A stretch of DNA of 18,126 bases from Lachnospiraceae bacterium UBA3845 (GTDB lineage Bacteria > Bacillota > Clostridia > Lachnospirales > Lachnospiraceae), in contig DGHP01000093.1 of the NCBI GenBank assembly GCA_002392705.1, forward strand, positions 1 through 18,126, written 5' to 3'. Shown here in pieces: positions 7,193-12,882 of the stretch. The stretch's first letter is position 1; each line of letters begins with the position of its first letter. A program made the position numbers and the translations under genes. The notes beneath the pieces are model-generated. The model was not told where the DNA came from, ran no database searches, and was given only the letters and a program-made list of their open reading frames with translations.

Positions 7193-8290
7193 TTATGCTT
7201 TTTCGCCGGCAATGATCGCCGCGACCTGGTCCCTTTTTTCATACAGGACGCAGCCGCCCACATGTTCACCGCTCAGAATCCCCTGCTCCTGCAGCTGCTT
7301 AAACAGCGGGGAGGCGATGGCGGCTTTGAGCGAAGTGTCTTTTATATTGATATCAGAATAGGGCGAGAAGGGACATGGCTCCGCGCCGCCATGGGAATTG
7401 ATGTGGAAGAATTCCCTTCCGGCGGCCATGCATCCGCCCATGGCCAGCTCATCGCCGGGGAAGGACAGCAGGACGGCTTCCTCATAATGGCTGCGGAGCG
7501 ATTCCATGGCATTTTCCATATACGAGCGCTCCTTTTCCCCCGGAGCCAGATGCCTGGCTTCCTCCGTGACAGGGACAAATTCCACATAGATGACCAGCTT
7601 GCAGCCTTTTTCAATCAGCTTGTCCAGGAATTCCCGTGAGGTGACTTCTTTCACGTTTTCCGTGGTTACAGTGATGGAGGCTCCGAAGATCAGCCCTTTT
7701 TCCCGGAATGTATCCATGTTCGCCGTAACAGTCTCATAGATTCCCTCGCCCCGGCGCTGATTGGTGATCTCCCTGCCGCCTTCGATGCTCAGGACCGGGA
7801 TCAGGTTCCTGCGCTCATTCAGCAGACGGAAATAGCGCTCATCAAGGAAGGTACCATTGGTAAAGATCGGGAAGATGATATTCTGCATCTTTCCGGCAGC
7901 TTCTATAATGTCACGGCGGATCATGGGTTCTCCGCCCGCCAGAAGAATAAAGCTGATCCCGAGCTCATCCGCCTCACGGAAGATCTTCAGCCACTCCTCA
8001 TCGGTCAGCTGTCTGATCGGTGCGCTGTCGACGGTCGCGTTGTTGCAGCGGGAATAGCATCCGGCACAGTGCAGATTGCAGCTGCTGGTGATGCTGGCGA
8101 TCAGGAATCCCGGTACGTGCAGTCCTTCCTGTTCATACCTGAGCCTGGTTTTTGAGGCTTTACGGCTGGAAGCCGCGAATTTTGCCATAAAGGCGCTTTC
8201 CCGCGGATTCTTCAAAGTGGCTTTGAGCGTATCCGCCACGATCTTCTCCACGCCCTGTTCAATGTGCTTCTGCAGATCAAATTGTGCCAT
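7193..8290 (-). CDS. Radical SAM protein with Cys-containing C-terminal extension
   Basis: The 365-residue protein has the radical SAM iron-sulfur motif CNLHCAGC (Cys71, Cys75, Cys78) with another Cys82, the SAM-binding GGEP (119-122), and a C-terminal region with Cys287 (GGC), Cys306 (PCP) and Cys347 (GGC), as in SPASM-like auxiliary cluster domains. A helical N-terminal stretch of about 60 residues precedes the barrel. The start is uncertain: ATG 8317 has no ribosome binding site, while ATG 8290 (MAQFDLQKH) has AAAGGA 12 bases upstream; I prefer 8290. The reaction is unknown; relatives modify peptides or proteins or build cofactors. It is divergent from a 47-codon gene, which is a possible but unproven substrate. 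Confidence 0.88.
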   Translation of the reverse strand: MAQFDLQKHIEQGVEKIVADTLKATLKNPRESAFMAKFAASSRKASKTRLRYEQEGLHVPGFLIASITSSCNLHCAGCYSRCNNATVDSAPIRQLTDEEWLKIFREADELGISFILLAGGEPMIRRDIIEAAGKMQNIIFPIFTNGTFLDERYFRLLNERRNLIPVLSIEGGREITNQRRGEGIYETVTANMDTFREKGLIFGASITVTTENVKEVTSREFLDKLIEKGCKLVIYVEFVPVTEEARHLAPGEKERSYMENAMESLRSHYEEAVLLSFPGDELAMGGCMAAGREFFHINSHGGAEPCPFSPYSDINIKDTSLKAAIASPLFKQLQEQGILSGEHVGGCVLYEKRDQVAAIIAGEKA

Positions 8291-8444
8291 AACTTCTATT
8301 CGTCCTTTCTCATTCATTGCAGACTGCTGCAGATCTGATGTTTTCTTTTTGCCGCAGCTGATTCCGGTCTGTTATGCCATGCCTGAATCAAATCTTTGAT
8401 TCCGCCCCCTTCCAGATCTATCTGCCTCCAACCAGGGATCACGC

Positions 8445-8460
8445 TGAAAAAAGTTTTTCA
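8445..8460. promoter_or_regulatory. AT-rich palindrome in the radical SAM / small gene intergenic region
   Basis: TGAAAAAAGTTTTTCA has perfect 7-bp arms and a 2-bp centre. It lies in the 298-bp divergent region (8291-8588), in which I found no convincing -35/-10 pair. It could be an operator for either gene or simply an A/T-rich coincidence. Confidence 0.35.
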
Positions 8461-8588
8461 TTCAACGAAAAAAATGTGGATCTTTGCCCCGGCCTCCGTA
8501 TATTACCATGAAAATAATAACGGACTTAAAAATCCGCTTTTACATATAGATCAGAGTAATAAAAGAATGAATTGCAGGAGGCATTACC

Positions 8589-8732
8589 ATGAAAAAGAAA
8601 AATATGTTCAGACGTTTTGCAGATTTTATCGTTACAAGCTTTCGCGAGTATAATAAGGCGGTCAGGTACTGCTTCGAGCATAATCTGATCAGATCTTATC
8701 CCGATATGAACACTTTCCAGATTGCCTACTGA
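8589..8732 (+). CDS. Small hypothetical protein of 47 residues
   Basis: ATG 8589 is preceded by AGGAGG with 7 bases between, the best ribosome binding site form in this window. The frame runs 47 codons to TGA 8730-8732. The peptide starts MKKKNMFRRFADFIVTSFRE, is basic at the N-terminus, amphipathic in the middle (YNKAVRYCFEHNLI, one Cys28) and ends NTFQIAY. There is no signal peptide or membrane span. A hairpin terminator follows about 140 bp later. The gene stands alone, divergent from the radical SAM gene across 298 bp. I do not recognise the family. It could be a free-standing regulatory or structural small protein, or a substrate of its neighbour. Confidence 0.7.
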   Translation: MKKKNMFRRFADFIVTSFREYNKAVRYCFEHNLIRSYPDMNTFQIAY

Positions 8733-8873
8733 GGCGCACGAAAGCATATAAAACCGGATTTCGGTTTAACGAGCAGTACACAGGGACTGAAACGGATCTC
8801 CCCTGAAAATCCCGGGCAGTGACATGGATGCCGGGTAACCTGAATATAGATAATTTACATATAAATCTTATGG

Positions 8874-8909
8874 CAGCGGCCGGAAAAAGCATTCCGGCCG
8901 CTGTATTTT
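8874..8909 (+). terminator. Rho-independent terminator of the small gene
   Basis: CAGCGGCCGGAA (8874-8885) pairs perfectly with TTCCGGCCGCTG (8892-8903) around a 6-base loop, followed by TATTTTG. The 10-bp core of the stem is identical to the core of the hairpin at 7138-7179. Confidence 0.82.
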
Positions 8910-8911
8910 GC

Positions 8912-8947
8912 GCGATAAAGCCCGAAAGTGCGATAAAGCCCGAAAGT
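8912..8947. repeat. 18-bp perfect tandem duplication
   Basis: GCGATAAAGCCCGAAAGT occurs twice in direct succession (8912-8929 and 8930-8947), between the small gene's terminator and the dehydratase stop codon. It is outside any coding region and looks like a recent slippage duplication; no function is evident. Confidence 0.85.
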
Positions 8948-8972
8948 GGCTGCCATGCCTGCATGAGCGGAC

Positions 8973-10760
8973 TCAGCGAAGGTCGTCTTCATAATCCAGC
9001 CATGCGCCGCGCATCGGGCTGACAGCATGATCGGAGAAGAGGCGAAGCGCGCCTCTTTTATAACGCCTGGGTTTCGGCTGCCACGCGGCGCGCCGCTCTG
9101 CCAGAATCTCTTCCATTTCTTCCGGCGTTTTTCGCCCTCCGGCTGTTCCGATGATGTTCAGCTTCCGTTCAAATACGTCCAGTTCAATGAGGTCACCTTC
9201 TTCTACGAGGGCGATCGGCCCGCCGTCCGCGGCTTCGGGAGAACAGTGGCCGATGACAGGACCTGTAGAGGCTCCGGAGAAACGGCCGTCCGTAATCAGG
9301 GCGATGGCGCGTCCCAGCTCCTTATCAGAGCTGATTGCCTCCGATGTATAGAACATCTCCGGCATGCCGCTTCCCTTCGGCCCCTCATAGCGGATAAAGA
9401 CTGCATCGCCTTTTTTCACCCTGTGATGGAGTACGGCGTCCAGGCATTCTTCTTCCGAGTCGAAGGGACGGGCGCGGAGAACGGCCCTGTACATTTCCTT
9501 CGGGCAGGCAGTATGCTTGATGACGGCACCTTCCGGGGCCAGGTTTCCTTTCAGCACGGCGATGGAGCCGGCGGTACCGATGGCCCTGTCATAAGGACGA
9601 ATGATATCTTCCTTTCCGATGCCGTTTTCATATCCCTGCGCGGACAGAATATCTGCGTAACGTCTGTTGAAATCCTGGAGCCGGCAGCCGCATTTCTCAT
9701 AAAAACCATTCTTCTTCAGTTCTTCCAGGTTTTCACCGAGCGTTTTGCCGGTAACGGTTCGCACGTCAAGGTGGAGGACGTCCCGGATCTCTTCCATGAT
9801 GGCGGGAACGCCGCCTGCGTAATAGAAGACCTCTGCCGGCCATCTGCCTGCAGGGCGGACATCGAGCAGATAGTGTGCGCCTCTGTGAAGCCTGTCGAAG
9901 GTATCACCGGTGATTTCGAAGCCGAGCTCGTGGGCAATCGCGGGCAGGTGCAGGAGGGTATTGGTCGATCCCGAGATCGCGGCATGGACCAGGATGGCAT
10001 TCTCAAAGCTCTCCATGGTCAGGATGGAGGAGGGTTTCATCGAGTCGTCTCCCGCGATCGCGACGGCCCGCTTTCCGGAGAGATAAGCGTACTCCATAAG
10101 ATCCGGGCTGGTGGCCGGCATCAGCGCGGATCCCGGAAGGGACAGCCCCAGCGCCTCAGCCATGATCTGCATGGTTGAAGCTGTTCCGATAAAGGAACAG
10201 GCACCGCAGGAAGGACAGGCATTGCACTTGGCCCAGTTCAGGCGGTCTTCGCTGATCTCTCCGCGCTCATACTGGGCGCTGTACATTCCAAGCTGCTCGA
10301 GCGTAAGCATTTCGGGACCGGCATTCATGGTCCCGCCTGCCACGAACAGGGAGGGAATATCGACACGCAGCATCCCCATCAGGTTTCCGGGACATCCCTT
10401 GTCGCAGCTGGCCAGATAAACGCCGGCATCGAAAGGCGTCGCGCCGGCCTGGATCTCGATCATGTTGGCAATCATCTCGCGGCTGACCAGGGAGTAGTTA
10501 ATGCCGTCCGTACCCTGGCTTTCGCCGTCGCACATGTCGGTCGTAAAATACCTCGCGCCGTGTCCGCCGGCGTCGCTGACGCCTTCCCGCACTTTTTCCA
10601 CGAGCCTGTCAAGATGTCCGCTTCCGGGATGGGAATCGCCGAAGGTACTCTCGATAAAGATCTGGGGTTTTGAAAGATCCTCCGGCTTCCAGCCTGTTCC
10701 GATCCGCAGCGGATCCAGTTCAGGGGCAAGGGCACGCATTTTCTGACTGATTAGATTCAT
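8973..10760 (-). CDS. IlvD/Edd-family dehydratase (dihydroxy-acid or sugar-acid dehydratase)
   Basis: The 595-residue protein is a full-length IlvD/Edd iron-sulfur dehydratase, which removes water from a 2,3-dihydroxy or sugar acid to give a 2-keto acid. Visible motifs are GDSHPGSGHL (42-50), ASCDKGCPGN (117-126, with cluster Cys119 and metal-site Asp120-Lys121), CPSCGACSFIGTASTM (182-197) and GRFSGAS near residue 490, which holds the expected catalytic Ser. The position that is Cys in [2Fe-2S] members is Gly here, so a [4Fe-4S] enzyme is more likely. The start is ATG 10760, six bases after AGGAGG; the upstream in-frame ATG at 10784 reads through the ribosome binding site. It stands alone with no ilv genes nearby, which favours sugar-acid catabolism over valine/isoleucine synthesis. 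Confidence 0.88.
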   Translation of the reverse strand: MNLISQKMRALAPELDPLRIGTGWKPEDLSKPQIFIESTFGDSHPGSGHLDRLVEKVREGVSDAGGHGARYFTTDMCDGESQGTDGINYSLVSREMIANMIEIQAGATPFDAGVYLASCDKGCPGNLMGMLRVDIPSLFVAGGTMNAGPEMLTLEQLGMYSAQYERGEISEDRLNWAKCNACPSCGACSFIGTASTMQIMAEALGLSLPGSALMPATSPDLMEYAYLSGKRAVAIAGDDSMKPSSILTMESFENAILVHAAISGSTNTLLHLPAIAHELGFEITGDTFDRLHRGAHYLLDVRPAGRWPAEVFYYAGGVPAIMEEIRDVLHLDVRTVTGKTLGENLEELKKNGFYEKCGCRLQDFNRRYADILSAQGYENGIGKEDIIRPYDRAIGTAGSIAVLKGNLAPEGAVIKHTACPKEMYRAVLRARPFDSEEECLDAVLHHRVKKGDAVFIRYEGPKGSGMPEMFYTSEAISSDKELGRAIALITDGRFSGASTGPVIGHCSPEAADGGPIALVEEGDLIELDVFERKLNIIGTAGGRKTPEEMEEILAERRAAWQPKPRRYKRGALRLFSDHAVSPMRGAWLDYEDDLR

Positions 10761-10844
10761 ACATAACCTCCTGATTTTTATCAAAGTAAGACATGGTTAA
10801 TCAAACATGGAAATGACCAGAGCGACAATAAAAGCGACACCGCG

Positions 10845-10870
10845 GGCAGGCGCCTCCGGGAGGCGCTGCC
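10845..10870 (-). promoter_or_regulatory. Hairpin in the dehydratase mRNA leader
   Basis: GGCAGGCGCCTCC (10845-10857) pairs with GGAGGCGCTGCC (ending 10870) with one bulged base, giving a very stable stem. It lies about 85 bp before the dehydratase start and about 20 bases after its predicted transcription start, with no T-tract. It could stabilise the mRNA or act in attenuation; no known riboswitch is recognised. Confidence 0.5.
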
Positions 10871-10896
10871 AGAAATAATGAATACGGCTATTTTTT

Positions 10897-10926
10897 ATTA
10901 TACATGCCGGGGAGAAAGACTGTGAA
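10897..10926 (-). promoter_or_regulatory. Sigma-A promoter of the dehydratase gene
   Basis: On the minus strand TTCACA (10926-10921) and TATAAT (10902-10897) are separated by 18 bp. A palindrome TGAAT-AA-ATTCA (10923-10934) overlaps the -35 box and could be an operator. The predicted leader is about 130 nt. Confidence 0.65.
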
Positions 10927-11029
10927 TAAATTCAGGTAAAATTGTCTTTCATGAATAAAAACCATTGCGGGTCCGGGAAACATCAAAGCTGATAATAGAA
11001 ATCCTTTAGGATAGAATTCATGGAGATGA

Positions 11030-11173
11030 GCGGATAAACAGAGAAAACAAGGCAGCAACGGCGACACCTACGACCGTCTGAACTGGTGAAAGAAGCCGGT
11101 ACGAAGCTGGATCAGTAAGGAGGATGAGGCTCCGAAGCATCTGATGTTTAAGGACGATTCGAAGAAGCCCTGA
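11030..11173 (+). pseudogene. Remnant of a small gene with an in-frame stop
   Basis: One frame reads as protein-like sequence from 11030 to the TGA at 11171-11173, broken by a TGA at 11087-11089. The part before the stop includes KQGSNGDTYDRLNW; the part after includes SKEDEAPKHLMFKDDSKKP. The composition (charged, few rare codons, ending on a natural stop) is unlike random intergenic DNA. There is no start codon or ribosome binding site in this frame; an ATG-AGC-GGA-TAA lies just upstream in another frame, suggesting a frameshift as well. I do not recognise the family. Selenocysteine at the TGA is less likely, since the frame is also broken upstream. Confidence 0.45.
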
Positions 11174-11208
11174 CGTATAAGCACAGGAGTGCAGAAATGA
11201 AAAGCGAG

Positions 11209-11236
11209 CAGGACCGCCGGTCATCCGGTGATCCTG
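11209..11236 (+). terminator. Imperfect hairpin after the gene remnant
   Basis: CAGGACCGCCGG pairs imperfectly with CCGGTGATCCTG around TCAT. There is no T-tract, so it may be the decayed terminator of the remnant or a simple structural element before the alcohol dehydrogenase promoter. Confidence 0.3.
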
Positions 11237-11273
11237 TCCGCATTTCGGGGGTACAGAAAATTGTCATTGCATA

Positions 11274-11302
11274 TTGCATATTTAGTACCGGGGTGTTATA
11301 AT
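11274..11302 (+). promoter_or_regulatory. Sigma-A promoter of the alcohol dehydrogenase
   Basis: TTGCAT (11274-11279) and TATAAT (11297-11302) are 17 bp apart. TTGCATA is directly repeated at 11267-11273 and 11274-11280. Transcription should start around 11309, giving a leader of about 70 nt. Confidence 0.83.
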
Positions 11303-11310
11303 GGCGGAGA

Positions 11311-11328
11311 TTGATAATTAATTAACGA
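11311..11328. promoter_or_regulatory. Candidate Rex (redox-sensing repressor) operator
   Basis: TTGATAATTAATTAACGA matches the clostridial Rex consensus TTGTTAA-N4-TTAACAA at 12 of 14 defined positions. It begins nine bases after the -10 box, at the predicted transcription start, the usual place for Rex repression of fermentative dehydrogenases. Rex releases DNA when NADH is high, so the downstream gene would be induced when electrons must be disposed of. No rex gene is in this window. Confidence 0.68.
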
Positions 11329-11379
11329 AAGTTTATGTTATCAGATTCTGCTATTAACACTTAATCAGGAGGTACGGTT

Positions 11380-12597
11380 ATGCAGAGATTTACGAATCCC
11401 AGAGACATTTATCATGGCAAGGGTGCGCTTGAAGCACTGAAGACTTTCGAGGGAAAAAAAGCCGTTATCTGTGTCGGCGGCGGTTCCATGAAAAGATTCG
11501 GTTTTCTTGACAGAGCCAAAGCATACCTTGAAGAAGCGGGTATGGAAGTAGCAATATTCGAAGGCATTGAGCCGGATCCTTCTGTTGAGACCGTAATGAA
11601 GGGTGCTGCCTTCATGGCGGAGTTTGAACCCGACTGGATCGTTGCGATCGGAGGCGGTTCTCCGATTGATGCCGCCAAGGCCATGTGGATCAAATATGAG
11701 TATCCTGAGACAACTTTTGAGGATATGTGCAAGATATTCGGCCTGCCGAAGCTGAGAACAAAAGCTCATTTCTGTGCGGTTTCTTCAACTTCCGGAACCG
11801 CGACGGAAGTAACCGCATTCTCGATCATCACCGATTATGCAAAGGGCATCAAGTATCCGATCGCCGATTTCGAGATCACACCTGATGTGGCGATCGTAGA
11901 TCCCGAGCTCGCAGAGACCATGCCGAAGAAACTTGTTGCCCACACAGGCATGGACGCTCTCACACACGCCATCGAGGCTTATGTTTCTACCGCGAACAGT
12001 GAGTTCACAGACGCCGACGCCATCCACGCGATCGAGATGATCCAGAAAAACCTGGTCGCCTCATACAACGAGGACATGGAGGCAAGAGACAGCATGCATA
12101 CCGCACAGTGTCTCGCCGGAATCGCATTCTCGTCCGGACTTCTTGGCATCGTTCATTCTATGGCGCACAAGACCGGCGCTGTATTTGCCGACTATGGCGC
12201 GCACATCATCCACGGCGCTGCGAATGCGATGTATCTGCCTAAAGTAATCGCTTTCAACGCAAAAGATGAGACAGCTAAGAAGAGATACGGAGTAATCGCT
12301 GACTATATGCATCTTGAGGGAACAACGGATGATGAGAAGGTTGCAGCTCTGATCAGGTTCATCCGCGGACTCAACGATCAGCTGAATATTCCTCACTGCA
12401 TTAAAAACTATGGCGCGGACAGCTATCCGACAGAGCAGGGATTCGTTCCGGAAGAAGTATTCCTGGAGAGACTTCCGCAGATAGCGGCAAACGCCATTCT
12501 CGATGCCTGCACCGGATCCAATCCGAGACAGCCGAGCCAGGAAGAAATGGAAAAGCTTCTTAAGTGCTGCTACTATGATACAGAAGTAGACTTCTGA
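11380..12597 (+). CDS. Iron-containing (group III) alcohol dehydrogenase
   Basis: The 405-residue protein has the full iron-ADH pattern: GGGSMKRFG (33-41) and the dinucleotide-binding GGGSPIDAAK (91-100), SSTSGTATEVT (135-145), TPDVAIVDPEL (167-177), and metal ligands Asp192 and His196 (GMDALTHAIEAYVS), His259 (HSMAH) and His278 (HGAANA). It probably reduces short-chain aldehydes to alcohols with NAD(P)H in fermentation, close to butanol or 1,3-propanediol dehydrogenases. AGGAGG lies before ATG 11380. It is a single-gene unit with a strong promoter, a Rex-like operator and terminators. Codon use looks biased toward a restricted set (many AAG, GAG, ATC, GCC), suggesting high expression. Substrate range cannot be deduced. 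Confidence 0.95.
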   Translation: MQRFTNPRDIYHGKGALEALKTFEGKKAVICVGGGSMKRFGFLDRAKAYLEEAGMEVAIFEGIEPDPSVETVMKGAAFMAEFEPDWIVAIGGGSPIDAAKAMWIKYEYPETTFEDMCKIFGLPKLRTKAHFCAVSSTSGTATEVTAFSIITDYAKGIKYPIADFEITPDVAIVDPELAETMPKKLVAHTGMDALTHAIEAYVSTANSEFTDADAIHAIEMIQKNLVASYNEDMEARDSMHTAQCLAGIAFSSGLLGIVHSMAHKTGAVFADYGAHIIHGAANAMYLPKVIAFNAKDETAKKRYGVIADYMHLEGTTDDEKVAALIRFIRGLNDQLNIPHCIKNYGADSYPTEQGFVPEEVFLERLPQIAANAILDACTGSNPRQPSQEEMEKLLKCCYYDTEVDF

Positions 12598-12613
12598 CAG
12601 ACGGAAGTCTTAA

Positions 12614-12638
12614 CAGAGGGTCCTGCCGGGATCCTCTG
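12614..12638 (+). terminator. First hairpin after the alcohol dehydrogenase
   Basis: CAGAGGGTCC pairs with GGATCCTCTG (one G-T wobble) around TGCCG. There is no T-tract, so termination here alone is doubtful. It may protect the mRNA 3' end ahead of the true terminator at 12671. A further AGACTTC/GAAGTCT repeat overlaps the stop codon region. Confidence 0.5.
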
Positions 12639-12670
12639 GACTTGCAAATAGTTGAATTGCAAATACTGCA

Positions 12671-12718
12671 GAACGCCCGGATACGAAGAATGTGACTGTT
12701 TCCGGGCGTTCATTTTAT
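12671..12718 (+). terminator. Rho-independent terminator of the alcohol dehydrogenase
   Basis: GAACGCCCGGA (12671-12681) pairs perfectly with TCCGGGCGTTC (12701-12711), followed by ATTTTATC. The loop is long (19 bases), but the 11-bp stem and T-rich tail fit a terminator. Confidence 0.8.
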
Positions 12719-12745
12719 CTTATGTGTACCATTTCCTGCACGGGG

Positions 12746-12760
12746 TATGATAAAATCATA
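12746..12760. promoter_or_regulatory. Palindrome upstream of the GH31 gene
   Basis: TATGAT-AAA-ATCATA is a perfect 6-bp inverted repeat about 120 bp before the GH31 start. It overlaps possible -10 boxes (TATGAT or TAAAAT) but no good -35 is seen. It is a candidate operator for a sugar-responsive repressor. Confidence 0.4.
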
Positions 12761-12882
12761 AACATACATATTTCAGCATCGGAACGGCAGAACTGAGCTG
12801 CAGGGTTCAGGCGGCTGATTTTCATCTGCAGCCTGCCGTCGGAAAACAGCGGCAAGGGTAATATGAAATCAGGAGGATTTTT

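Larger units (their letters stand above)
10761..11379. other. 619-bp divergent intergenic region
   Basis: It contains, left to right, the dehydratase leader with a hairpin, its minus-strand promoter, a decayed gene fragment (11030-11173), an imperfect hairpin (11209-11236), and the promoter and Rex-like operator of the alcohol dehydrogenase. No intact gene is supported. The region is much longer than the other gaps in the window, consistent with loss of a gene. Confidence 0.75.

Noticed and set aside
8508..8549. 13-codon micro-frame with the same ATTACCATGAAAA context as the small gene
   Set aside because: The repeated 13-mer is notable but there is no ribosome binding site in front of this copy and the peptide is very short.
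8819..9022. 67-codon plus-strand frame
   Set aside because: Reads through the terminator hairpin and the 18-bp duplication and overlaps the dehydratase end; no ribosome binding site.
9027..10178. 383-codon plus-strand frame
   Set aside because: Shadow of the dehydratase on the opposite strand, whose motifs and ribosome binding site are clear.
11087..11089. In-frame TGA as a selenocysteine codon
   Set aside because: The frame has no start, an upstream stop at 11027-11029 and apparent frame shift; decay explains it more simply.
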